Below, piece after piece: positions 1-7,658 of a stretch of DNA of 64,000 nucleotides (its first letter is position 1; every line of letters starts with the position of its first letter). The stretch comes from Motilibacter rhizosphaerae (lineage in GTDB: Bacteria > Actinomycetota > Actinomycetes > Motilibacterales > Motilibacteraceae): positions 930,001-994,000 of the forward strand of contig NZ_SGXD01000002.1 of NCBI RefSeq assembly GCF_004216915.1, given 5' to 3'. The notes under the pieces are model-generated. The model did not search any database, had not been told where the DNA came from, and saw only the letters and a program-made list of their open reading frames with translations. The position numbers and the translations under genes are program-made.

Positions 1-331
1 GCGCGAACTCGTCGAGCACGAGCCCCGCCCCCACCCCGAAGGCGAGCGCGAGGATGCCGCGCACGTGCCCCGGCTCCGGGACGGTGAAGCCCAGGGCCCC
101 CGTGACGAGCAGCAGCACCACGCCGAAGACCGCGTGGTGGACGTGCACGCCCCCCATCCGCACGTTCCCGAACCACCAGCGCGTCCCGGAGCGGATGAGC
201 CGCGTGCTCGTCCGGATCCCGCCGAAGCCCGCGACCAGCCCGGCGAGCAGGAGGAGGAGCGGCTCCTTGCCGGGGCGGTCGATCTCCCGCTCGTACGCGC
301 GGGCGAGCCAGTCCCAGACGCTGGCGAGCAC
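1..331 (-). CDS. Integral membrane protein, C-terminus off the window
   Basis: The N-terminal 110 residues of a protein that runs off the left edge. It starts at a GTG two codons after the stop of the upstream glycosyltransferase and in the same frame, so the start cannot lie further upstream. A charged N-terminus (about 20 residues) is followed by a hydrophobic segment (about 25-37), a short arginine-rich loop, a His-rich stretch HVHHAVFG that opens a second hydrophobic segment (about 70-85) and a third segment ending at the edge. It looks like a multi-pass membrane protein of unknown function. It is the last gene seen in the surface-polysaccharide operon, but nothing in the visible part shows a role. 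Confidence 0.65.
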   Translation of the reverse strand, partial: MLASVWDWLARAYEREIDRPGKEPLLLLLAGLVAGFGGIRTSTRLIRSGTRWWFGNVRMGGVHVHHAVFGVVLLLVTGALGFTVPEPGHVRGILALAFGVGAGLVLDEFA

Positions 332-334
332 GGC

Positions 335-2044
335 CTAGCCCTGCGCGACGGCGTCGTCCGCCGGCTGCTCCTCCGCGACCGGGCCGTCGGCGCCGGCGGC
401 CAGGCCGACCTCCGCGTCGTCCCCGAGGAACACGTCGGCACGGGCGTAGTCGCGCAGGGCGACGCGCTGCTCCGGGACCGACTCGTCGACGACCTCGGCG
501 GTGTCGGCGAGCGGGCGGCCGAGGACCGCGGCGTAGACCTCGGCGAGGTGGCGGCGCTGGCCCTCCCAGGAGAACTCCGCGCGCAGCGCCGGGTCGGACA
601 CGGCCGCGACGAAGCGCTCCCGCTGGTCCAGCGCCTCGCGGGCGGCGCGGGCGAGGTCGAGCGGGTCCTCAGCGCGGTGCACGGTGCCGAGCCCCCTGGC
701 GGTGACGAACTCCGCCTGGGTGCGCACGTCGCTGACGCAGAGCGGGAGCCCGGCCAGGACGTACTCGAAGAGCTTGTTCGTCATCGCCATCTCGTGGCTG
801 GGGTAGTGCAGGATCGGCACCAGCCCGACGTCGGCGCTCGACAGGAACCCCACGACGTCGCCCGGCGGGACCGGGTCGACGAAGTGGACGCGGTCGGCCA
901 CCCCGAGCTCGGCGGCCTGCTCGCGGAGGCGGTCGACGTAGAGGGTGCGGCTGTGCGGGACGCAGTTGACCGCGAGGTGCACGCCGGGCAGGTGGGGCAG
1001 CGCGGCGATCGCCGTGTCGACGCCCCGGGCCTTCGTGACGCCGCCGCTGTAGACGAGCAGGGGCACCTCGGCGCCGAGCCCGCAGGCGGCGCGCAGCGAG
1101 GGGCCGCCGCGGCGGGCCGCCGCGCTCGCCGACGGGATGTTGAGCACGACGGCGGGGCGCCGCGGGAGCGAGTAGTCCTGCTGCAGCCGGTCGGCGATGG
1201 GCTCGGAGACCGTGATGAGCTGCGCCGCCGAGCGGACGAACTCCGCCTCGAGGTCCGCCCAGGCGGCGACGACCCGTCGGGTGCGCCCGCCGTACTGCGA
1301 CAGGCCGCGGACGTACTCGTGGGCGTCGTAGACCCACGGGACCGTACGCGGCTGCGCGGCCAGCAGCGCCCGGTCGGCCGCGCCCGCGGCGATGCCGACG
1401 ACCTGCACGTCGTGCGCGTGGATGACGTCGGGGGCGAGCAGGTCGAGCACGGGTCCCATGGCGAGCTCGTAGTCGCCGACCTCGGGCAGCGCGCGCCGCC
1501 AGGACGCGGCGACCGGCGTGCGGTGCCAGGCGCCGTCCCAGACCCGCCAGCCCTTGCGCGCGGCGCGGTCGATCTCGCTGCCGGCCTTCGAGCGGGCCTT
1601 CACGACGAACCCGCCGCCGACGACCGCCGCCCGCAGCGCGTAGGCGCGGGCCGCCTCGGGGACGGCCGGTGATCCCGCGGCGCGCGCCGCCTTCAACCGC
1701 CCGGACGCCGCGCGGCCGGAGCGGGCGACCACGCGCACGCGCGACCACGCGGTGAGCCGGGCGTCCCGGTCGGGGTAGCCGACCGGTGGGCGCCAGCGGC
1801 GCAGGGCCTCGCGCCGGGCGCGCCGGGCCTCGCGCAGCCGGTAGTCGACGGGGACGCGGACCACGGTGACGGGTCCGAGCTGCGCGACGCTCGGGCCGGC
1901 GTCGCTGGTGATGCCGAGCACGGTGACCTGAAGGCCGAGCGCGGCCACGGCCAGTGCGGTCTTCTTCACCCGGGTGTCGGTCGCGACGTCGTTGCTGACC
2001 AGCATGACGACGTGCGGGGCCGCTGCCGGTCCCTGCGGAGCCAT
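335..2044 (-). CDS. GT-B glycosyltransferase, family 4-like
   Basis: A 569-residue glycosyltransferase, probably adding a sugar to a lipid-linked cell-surface glycan at the inner face of the membrane. The N-terminal Rossmann half has the usual VSNDVATDTRV opening (about 15-25), HAHD at 209-212 and DAHEY at 240-244. The C-terminal donor half starts at YSGG (332-335) and carries TNKLFEYVLAGLP (422-434), the GT4 region that binds the nucleotide sugar. A basic insert of about 100 residues sits between the first strand and HAHD, and the last 50 residues are acidic and probably disordered. It ends only 3 bp before the membrane protein and lies 12 bp after the oxidoreductase, so the genes are likely cotranscribed. 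Donor and acceptor cannot be read from sequence. Confidence 0.85.
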   Translation of the reverse strand: MAPQGPAAAPHVVMLVSNDVATDTRVKKTALAVAALGLQVTVLGITSDAGPSVAQLGPVTVVRVPVDYRLREARRARREALRRWRPPVGYPDRDARLTAWSRVRVVARSGRAASGRLKAARAAGSPAVPEAARAYALRAAVVGGGFVVKARSKAGSEIDRAARKGWRVWDGAWHRTPVAASWRRALPEVGDYELAMGPVLDLLAPDVIHAHDVQVVGIAAGAADRALLAAQPRTVPWVYDAHEYVRGLSQYGGRTRRVVAAWADLEAEFVRSAAQLITVSEPIADRLQQDYSLPRRPAVVLNIPSASAAARRGGPSLRAACGLGAEVPLLVYSGGVTKARGVDTAIAALPHLPGVHLAVNCVPHSRTLYVDRLREQAAELGVADRVHFVDPVPPGDVVGFLSSADVGLVPILHYPSHEMAMTNKLFEYVLAGLPLCVSDVRTQAEFVTARGLGTVHRAEDPLDLARAAREALDQRERFVAAVSDPALRAEFSWEGQRRHLAEVYAAVLGRPLADTAEVVDESVPEQRVALRDYARADVFLGDDAEVGLAAGADGPVAEEQPADDAVAQG

Positions 2045-2056
2045 GCCGGACCTCGC

Positions 2057-3058
2057 TCAGACCTGGGGGACGGCCACGGTCTCGCCGGTGTCGGCGGACC
2101 GGATGATCGACTCGGCCACGGCGACCGTGGCGAGCCCCTGCCGCATGGTGACGACGCCGGAGACGTCGCGCGAGAGCACCGCGTCGCGGAACGCCGTGTG
2201 CTCGGTGACCAGCGGCTCGGGCTTGGCGATCGCGAAGCGGACCACGTCGCCCTCGCTGACCCCGCGGAACTTCGCGATCGAGTCCCACGCGGTCGGCGTT
2301 GTGCCGTTGGCGAAGAACGTCAGGTCGGCGGTGAGGGTGTCGGCGACGTACGCCCCCTGCTCGCCGGTGACGATCGTCACCCGCTCCTTCATCGGCGAGA
2401 GCCAGTTGACCAGGTGGTTGGTGATCGTGCCGTCGGCGAGCGTGCCGACCGCCGCCACGAGGTCCTCGTGCTCGCGCCCGCTCTGGTGCGCGGTGCGCGC
2501 CGCGACGGAGCGGAACTCCTGCCCGGTGACCCACGCGGTGAGGTCGATGTCGTGGGTCGCGAGGTCCTTCACGACGCCGACGTCGGCGATGCGGTTGGGG
2601 AACGGGCCCTGCCGGCGCGTCGCCACCTGGTAGACCGCGCCGAGCTCGCCGTGCTCGAGCCGGGAGCGCAGGCTCTGCAGCGCGGGGTTGAAGCGCTCGA
2701 TGTGGCCCACGGCGCCGACGAGGTCGGCCTGCTCGAAGGCCGTCGCGATCCGCTTGGCGGCGTCGATGTCGGGAGCGAGGGGCTTCTCCACGAGCGTGTG
2801 CACGCCCGCCTCGGCCAGCGCGAGCGCCACGTCCTCGTGGAAGCGGGTCGGCACGGCCACGACGCAGAGGTCGACGCCGGTCGCGATGAGCTCCTGCACG
2901 CTGCCGAGGACGGCCAGCGGCCCGGCCACGCCGTGGGGGTCGCCGCCCGGGTCCGCGACCGCGACGAGCTCGACGCCCGGCAGCGAGCGCAGCACGCGCG
3001 CGTGGTGCCGGCCCATCATGCCGAGCCCGATGAGCCCGGCGCGGAGCACCGCGGCCAT
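2057..3058 (-). CDS. Gfo/Idh/MocA oxidoreductase, WbpB/WlbA-like
   Basis: A 333-residue NAD(P)-dependent sugar oxidoreductase. The dinucleotide fold opens with GLIGLGMMG (8-16), the family signature EKP is at 91-93, and GHIERFNP (118-125) and the THDID segment near 168-172 supply the usual catalytic Lys/His region. With the aminotransferase and acetyltransferase directly upstream it matches the trio WbpB-WbpE-WbpD, in which this enzyme oxidises C3 of UDP-GlcNAc uronic acid before transamination. The ATG overlaps the aminotransferase stop by one base (TGATG). The substrate is inferred from gene context; other UDP-sugars are possible. Confidence 0.85.
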   Translation of the reverse strand: MAAVLRAGLIGLGMMGRHHARVLRSLPGVELVAVADPGGDPHGVAGPLAVLGSVQELIATGVDLCVVAVPTRFHEDVALALAEAGVHTLVEKPLAPDIDAAKRIATAFEQADLVGAVGHIERFNPALQSLRSRLEHGELGAVYQVATRRQGPFPNRIADVGVVKDLATHDIDLTAWVTGQEFRSVAARTAHQSGREHEDLVAAVGTLADGTITNHLVNWLSPMKERVTIVTGEQGAYVADTLTADLTFFANGTTPTAWDSIAKFRGVSEGDVVRFAIAKPEPLVTEHTAFRDAVLSRDVSGVVTMRQGLATVAVAESIIRSADTGETVAVPQV

Positions 3059-4134
3059 CAGGCGCCGGCCTTCGCGCACGCGTTGACCGCGGCCACGACC
3101 GTCTCGAGGTCGTCCTGCGACAGCGAGGGGTGCACCGGGATCGAGAGCACCTCGCGCGCCGCGCGCTCGGTCTCGGGCAGGTCGAGCTCGAGGCCGAACG
3201 ACGGCAGCCGGTGGTTGGGGATCGGGTAGTAGACGCCGCAGCCGACGCCGTGCTCCTCGCGCAGCGCCTGGGCGAAGCGGTCGCGGTCCCCGGGCACGCG
3301 GATCGTGTACTGGTGGTAGACGTGCGTCGCGCCGTCGGCCACCGGGGGCAGGCCGACGCCCTCGATCGACTCGTCGAAGAACCGCGCGTTGTCCTGCCGC
3401 TGCTTCGTCCAGCCGGCGAGCTTGGTCAGCTGCACCCGGCCGATGGCGGCGTGGATGTTGGTCATGCGGTTGTTGAGCCCCACGAGCTCGTTCTCGTACT
3501 GCTTCTCCATGCCCTGGTTGCGCAGCAGCCGGACGCGGCGGGCGACGTCGCCCTCGCAGGCCACCATGCCGCCCTCGCCGGAGGTCATGTTCTTCGTCGG
3601 GTAGAGGCTGAACATCGCGAACGTCCCGAAGCTGCCGACGGGACGGCCCTGCCACGAGGCGGCGTGCGCCTGCGCGGCGTCCTCGAAGACCATGAGCCCG
3701 TGGCGGTCGGCGACCTCCTGCAGGCGCGTCATGTCGGCCGGGTGGCCGTACAGGTGCACCGGCATGACGCCCTTGGTGCGCGGCGTGACCGCGGCCTCGA
3801 CGGCGGCCGGGTCGAGGCAGAAGGAGCCCGCCTCGATGTCGGCGAAGACCGGGGTCGCGCCGGTCAGCGCGACGCTGTTGGCCGTGGCGGCGAAGGTGAA
3901 CGACGGGACGATGACCTCGTCGCCCGGGCCGATGCCGGCGGCGAGCAGGCCGAGGTGCTGCCCGCTGGTGCCGCTGTTGACCGCGATGCACGTGCGCCCG
4001 CCGACCACCTGGTCGCCGAACTCCTGCTCGAACGCCGCGACCTCGGTGCCCTGGGCGAGCTGCCCCGTGGCCAGCACCCGGTCGACCGCGGCGCGCTCCT
4101 CGTCGCCGATGATCGGCTTGGCTGCGGGGATCAT
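3058..4134 (-). CDS. DegT/DnrJ/EryC1 sugar aminotransferase, WbpE-like
   Basis: A 358-residue PLP-dependent sugar aminotransferase, full length for the family. The phosphate-binding SGT motif is at 54-56, the pyridine-nitrogen aspartate in EDAAQ is D152, and the Schiff-base lysine is K181 in SLYPTKNMTSGEGG. It would transfer an amino group from glutamate to the 3-keto group made by the neighbouring oxidoreductase. The ATG start overlaps the acetyltransferase stop by four bases (ATGA), and its own stop overlaps the oxidoreductase start, so the three are translationally coupled. The assignment to the diacetamido-uronic acid route is from context. Confidence 0.87.
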   Translation of the reverse strand: MIPAAKPIIGDEERAAVDRVLATGQLAQGTEVAAFEQEFGDQVVGGRTCIAVNSGTSGQHLGLLAAGIGPGDEVIVPSFTFAATANSVALTGATPVFADIEAGSFCLDPAAVEAAVTPRTKGVMPVHLYGHPADMTRLQEVADRHGLMVFEDAAQAHAASWQGRPVGSFGTFAMFSLYPTKNMTSGEGGMVACEGDVARRVRLLRNQGMEKQYENELVGLNNRMTNIHAAIGRVQLTKLAGWTKQRQDNARFFDESIEGVGLPPVADGATHVYHQYTIRVPGDRDRFAQALREEHGVGCGVYYPIPNHRLPSFGLELDLPETERAAREVLSIPVHPSLSQDDLETVVAAVNACAKAGA

Positions 4135-4769
4135 GCGCCCTCCTCGGTCTCGCCGGGTCCGTCGGACGTCGCGTCCTCGGACAGTACGCCGTCGTGCTCG
4201 ACGTAGCCCTCGCCCGTGCGCGGGCAGCGCCAGCGCCCCTCGCCCGCCGGCTCGAGGGGCTCGCCGGCCTTCCCGACCCACCGCAGCCGCTTGGCCGGGA
4301 CCCCGGCCACCAGCGCGAAGTCGGGCACGTCCTTCGTCACCACGGCCCCGGCGGCGACGAGCGCCCAGCGCCCGATCGTCACCGGCGCGACGCAGACGCT
4401 GCGGGCCCCGATCGAGGCGCCCTGCCGGACCGTCACGCCGACGGCCTCCCAGTCGTCGCCGCGCTTGAGCGAGCCGTCGGGCGCGACCGAGCGGGGGTAG
4501 TGGTCGTTGGTGAAGACGACGGCGGGCCCGACGAACACGCCGTCCTCGAGCACGGCCGGCTCGTAGACGAGGGCGTAGTTCTGCAGCTTGCAGCGGTCGC
4601 CCAGGCGCACCCCGGACCCGACGTACGCGCCGCGCCCGACGATGCACTCGCGGCCGATCACGGCCCCCTCGCGCACCTGCGCGAGGTGCCACACGCTGCT
4701 GCCCTCGCCGATCTCGGCGCGCTCGTCCACGTCCGCGGACGGCTGGATCCGTACGTTGGTGTGCGGCAT
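4131..4769 (-). CDS. Left-handed beta-helix N-acetyltransferase, WbpD/WlbB-like
   Basis: A 212-residue trimeric hexapeptide-repeat acetyltransferase. Residues from about 10 to 165 consist of repeated [LIV]-G-x4 hexads, with the loop VVFTNDHYPR that is typical of the WbpD/WlbB family and the VAGVPAKRLRWVG ending seen at the end of the helix. A Gly/Glu-rich tail of about 45 residues follows. It would acetylate the 3-amino group of the UDP-uronic acid made by the two downstream genes. It is the first gene of the minus-strand run, 50 bp downstream of the TetR gene that starts at 5410. Confidence in the fold is high, in the exact substrate moderate. Confidence 0.85.
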   Translation of the reverse strand: MPHTNVRIQPSADVDERAEIGEGSSVWHLAQVREGAVIGRECIVGRGAYVGSGVRLGDRCKLQNYALVYEPAVLEDGVFVGPAVVFTNDHYPRSVAPDGSLKRGDDWEAVGVTVRQGASIGARSVCVAPVTIGRWALVAAGAVVTKDVPDFALVAGVPAKRLRWVGKAGEPLEPAGEGRWRCPRTGEGYVEHDGVLSEDATSDGPGETEEGA

Positions 4770-4819
4770 GCGGCGCAGGACTCCTGGGCGCTCGAGCGGA
4801 GGCGGACCGGTCAGCGAGG

Positions 4820-5410
4820 CTAACAGGGCGCGGCCGCCGGAGGACCTCCGCCACGAGGGCGCAGGGCGTCGTGCAGCAGCCGCACCACGCGCTCGCGCAC
4901 CTCCGCGGGGGCACCGGGGGCGCCCGAGGCACCGGAGAGCCCGGCGAGCGCGGGCAGCAGCGCGAGGACGTCGTCGAGGGCCAGGTCCGCCCGCAGCTCG
5001 CCGCGCCGACGACCGTCCTCGACCAGCAGCTCCAGCGCTCCACCCAGCTCGCGCACGACCCGCTCTCCGCCCGGCACGTGCGGCTCCAGCCGCACGGCGA
5101 GGGCGACGTCCCCTCCGTGGGCGAGCTCCTCGAGCAGGCCCAGCAGTCCGCGCGGGGCGCGGCCGGACCAGTCGGGGTGGGCACAGCGCACGGCGGCGGC
5201 GTGCACCGCAGCGGCGGCGGACGCGTGCACCTCCTCCACCATCTGCTCACGCCCGTCCCACCGGGTGTAGAACGCACTCCTCCCCACGCCGGCACGCCGC
5301 ACGACCTCGCGCACCGGTGCCCGCGCGTCCTCGAGCAGTGCCGACCGGGCTGCGCGGACGAGCGCCGCCCGCGTGCTCTCGCCCGTCCATCCCCACGTCT
5401 GCGCAGCCAC
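4820..5410 (-). CDS. TetR-family transcriptional regulator
   Basis: A 196-residue regulator with a short N-terminal helix-turn-helix (about 10-55); VREVVRRAGVGRSAFYTRW is the recognition region of the TetR family. The rest is an Ala/Leu-rich helical ligand-binding domain with no recognisable ligand motif. The start is GTG. It lies on the same strand as the sugar-modification trio and may regulate it, itself, or the divergent glycosyltransferase at 5742. The intergenic palindrome at 5534-5590 is a candidate operator. Confidence 0.8.
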   Translation of the reverse strand: MAAQTWGWTGESTRAALVRAARSALLEDARAPVREVVRRAGVGRSAFYTRWDGREQMVEEVHASAAAAVHAAAVRCAHPDWSGRAPRGLLGLLEELAHGGDVALAVRLEPHVPGGERVVRELGGALELLVEDGRRRGELRADLALDDVLALLPALAGLSGASGAPGAPAEVRERVVRLLHDALRPRGGGPPAAAPC

Positions 5411-5741
5411 TCCGCGACGCTAGGCGTCCCGCTGCGCGGCCGCGCGCGACCGTCCACAGGGCGCACCAGGGGCCCGTCATCCACAGATCCTCGCGAGCCC
5501 GTCGGCTCGCGCTCCGAGCGGCAGCCAGGTCTCTCCCGGGAGCGGAGCGCTCTGCTCCACTACGCCGTACGGAACGCTCCGCTCCCGGGACAGGGCACTT
5601 GCGCCCGGGGCGAGGCGCACTGCCCCCCTGGCGGTCACCGTCCCCCCGCCACGGCGACCTGCACCGGGACCGACGGCCGTCGCCGCTACGCTCGGGCGGC
5701 GGAGCGGGCGAGCAGCCGGCCGGTCGAGCAGGAGGAGCGGG
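5411..5741. other. Divergent intergenic region
   Basis: A 331-bp non-coding stretch between the TetR gene (reading left) and a glycosyltransferase (reading right). It holds a perfect 16-bp inverted repeat (see 5534-5590), a possible -10 box TACGCT at 5687-5692 for the rightward gene, and a good ribosome-binding site GGAGGA at 5731-5736, five bases before its ATG. I see no open frame of convincing composition here. Confidence 0.6.
5534..5590. repeat. Perfect 16-bp inverted repeat
   Basis: The left arm TCCCGGGAGCGGAGCG (5534-5549) and the right arm CGCTCCGCTCCCGGGA (5575-5590) are exact reverse complements separated by 25 bases. It lies in the divergent gap, 124 bp from the TetR start and 152 bp from the glycosyltransferase start. 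It could be a regulator-binding site or an RNA hairpin in the leader of the right-hand transcript. The loop is long for a simple terminator and there is no T-run. Confidence 0.7.
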
Positions 5742-7070
5742 ATGGGGCAGCGGCCGCACGTGCTGTACGTCGCGTGGGGCTTCCCGCCGTGCCGCAGCGG
5801 CGGGACCTACCGCGCGCTCGCGACCGCCAACGCCCTCGCCCGCGGGGGCTTCGACGTGACGGTGCTCACCTGCGAGCGCGAGGTCTTCGAGCGCTACACC
5901 GGCGTCGACGCCTCGCTGGAGCCCGAGGTCGACCCGCGCATCCGCGTCGAGCGGGTGCCCTTCACCTGGCCCGCGCTGGAGCCGGACCTCCGGGAGTGGT
6001 CGCTGCTGCGCGCGGTCTCGCCGCCCGCGTGGTCGCGGCTGCGGCGCACGCTCGACCAGCGCCCGTTCCCGGAGCCGACCTACGGCCCGTGGCGGCCGGT
6101 GATCGAGCAGGCCGCGGAGCGGATCCACCGCGAGCGCCCCGTCGACCTCGTCGTCGCGACGGCCAACCCGCACGTGGCCTTCACCGCGCCGCTCCACCTG
6201 CACGACCGCTTCGGCGTGCCGTTCGTCGCGGACTACCGCGACGCCTGGTCGTTCGACGTCTTCACAGGCAAGGTCCTGCACACGCCGGAGTCCCGCGAGG
6301 GCCGCTGGGAGGAGCGGGTGCTCGCCGGCGCGCGGGAGGTGTGGTTCGTCAACGAGCCCATCCGCGCCCGGCAGGCGGCCGAGCACCCGGAGCACGCGGC
6401 GAAGCTGCACGTGGTCGCCAACGGCTACGACCGCGCCTTCGTCGCGGAGGGGGTCGAGCGGCGGCCCGACCCCGAGGCCGGCCTCGTGCTCGGCTACATC
6501 GGCACGATCTCCCGCCAGGTCCCCGTCACCGAGCTCGTCGAGGGCTGGCGGCTCGCCCGGGAGTCGAGCGAGGTGCTGCGCCGCTCGACGGTCGCCCTGC
6601 ACGGCTACATCGGCCACAACGCGCCGCTCCCCGCGGTGCAGGCGGCGATCGCGGCCGGCGCTGACGCGGGCGTGGACTACCGGGGGCCGGTGCCGAAGGC
6701 GGAGGTCCGGCGGGCGTACGACGGGTTCGACGTGCTCCTGCTCGTGCTCGGCACGGGGACCTACGTCACCTCCGGCAAGGTCTACGAGTACCTCGCCACC
6801 GGGCTGCCGGTGGTCTCCGTGCACGACCCCGGCAACGCCGCGACCGAGGTCGTCCGCGACTACCCGCTGTGGTTCCCGTGCGCCTCGCTCGAGCCGGCCG
6901 ACGTCGCCGCGGCCCTGCGCGCCGCCGCCGACGCCGCGCTGACGGCGAGCGAGGAGGTCCGCCGCCAGTGCGTGGAGTTCGGCCGGCAGTTCACCCGCGA
7001 GGGCCAGCTCGACCCGCGGGTGGCCGCCCTGCTCGCCTCGGTGCAGCAGGAGACGGCGGTGGCGTCGTGA
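5742..7070 (+). CDS. GT-B glycosyltransferase, family 4-like
   Basis: A 442-residue glycosyltransferase. The N-terminal domain begins HVLYVAWGFPPCRSGGTYRA, the PP..GG loop that binds the acceptor side in GT4 enzymes, followed by DYRDAWSFD near 165. The C-terminal half starts at LVLGYIGTISRQVP (about 245) and has VYEYLATGLPVVSVHDPGNAATEVV (about 347-370), the donor-binding E-x7-E-like region. The start ATG has GGAGGA five bases upstream. Its stop overlaps the next gene's GTG by four bases, making a three-gene rightward operon with the hypothetical protein and the GT-C membrane enzyme. Confidence 0.85.
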   Translation: MGQRPHVLYVAWGFPPCRSGGTYRALATANALARGGFDVTVLTCEREVFERYTGVDASLEPEVDPRIRVERVPFTWPALEPDLREWSLLRAVSPPAWSRLRRTLDQRPFPEPTYGPWRPVIEQAAERIHRERPVDLVVATANPHVAFTAPLHLHDRFGVPFVADYRDAWSFDVFTGKVLHTPESREGRWEERVLAGAREVWFVNEPIRARQAAEHPEHAAKLHVVANGYDRAFVAEGVERRPDPEAGLVLGYIGTISRQVPVTELVEGWRLARESSEVLRRSTVALHGYIGHNAPLPAVQAAIAAGADAGVDYRGPVPKAEVRRAYDGFDVLLLVLGTGTYVTSGKVYEYLATGLPVVSVHDPGNAATEVVRDYPLWFPCASLEPADVAAALRAAADAALTASEEVRRQCVEFGRQFTREGQLDPRVAALLASVQQETAVAS

Positions 7071-7651
7071 CGCTGCGCGTCGTGCTCGTCCTCGGCGGAC
7101 CGCGCCTCGCGCGGGGGCCGCTGCTCGAGGCCCTGCAGGGGGTCGCGGCCGCGGGCGCCCGGGCCGACGTCGTCAGCTGGCGCGCCCTGGACGACGAGCT
7201 GCGCGCGGCCATCGCGGCGACCGGCGGTGCCGTCGTGCTGCCGGGCACGGCAGCACCGCTCGCCCCTCCCCGCCCGCCGGGCGGCAGCCTCCCCGCCCTG
7301 CCCGCCGCCGCCGGCCGCGTGCAGGCCGCGCTCGGCTGGCGCTGGCGGCGGCTGCGCAAGCGGCTGACGATGAGCGGGGCCGTACCCAGCGGCGCGACCT
7401 CCCTGCCCGCGCGGTTGCTGGCGCGGGCGACGGGCCAGGTCGTCCCCCCGAGCATCGGGTTCGCCCGGACGGCGGGCTCGTCACCGGAGGCGCGCGCGCT
7501 GCTCGCCCTGGCCGACGTCGCCGTCGCCGTGGACCGGGACGCCGCGCTGACGGTCTGGCGGCTCGCCCGCCGGCGGCCGGACGTCACGGCGGTCAGCGGT
7601 GTCGCCGCCCTGGCTCGGGTGCCGCTCGGGCCGGTCCAGCCCGGGCCGTGA
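7067..7651 (+). CDS. Hypothetical protein in glycan operon
   Basis: A 194-residue protein starting at a GTG that overlaps the upstream stop (GTGA). The first strand RVVLVLGGPRLARG and the next 30 residues resemble the opening of a GT-B glycosyltransferase N-domain, but no donor-binding half follows; the middle is Pro/Ala/Arg-rich and the end is LADVAVAVDRDAALTVWRLARRRPDV. I do not recognise a family. It may be a remnant or accessory half of a glycosyltransferase. Codon use is like its neighbours, so it is likely expressed. Confidence 0.6.
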   Translation: MTLRVVLVLGGPRLARGPLLEALQGVAAAGARADVVSWRALDDELRAAIAATGGAVVLPGTAAPLAPPRPPGGSLPALPAAAGRVQAALGWRWRRLRKRLTMSGAVPSGATSLPARLLARATGQVVPPSIGFARTAGSSPEARALLALADVAVAVDRDAALTVWRLARRRPDVTAVSGVAALARVPLGPVQPGP

Positions 7652-7658
7652 CGCGCGG

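Noticed and set aside
65-1672. A 535-codon plus-strand open frame
   Set aside because: It is the mirror of the glycosyltransferase on the minus strand; its composition is Arg/Val/Glu-rich with no domain, and the minus-strand protein has clear motifs.
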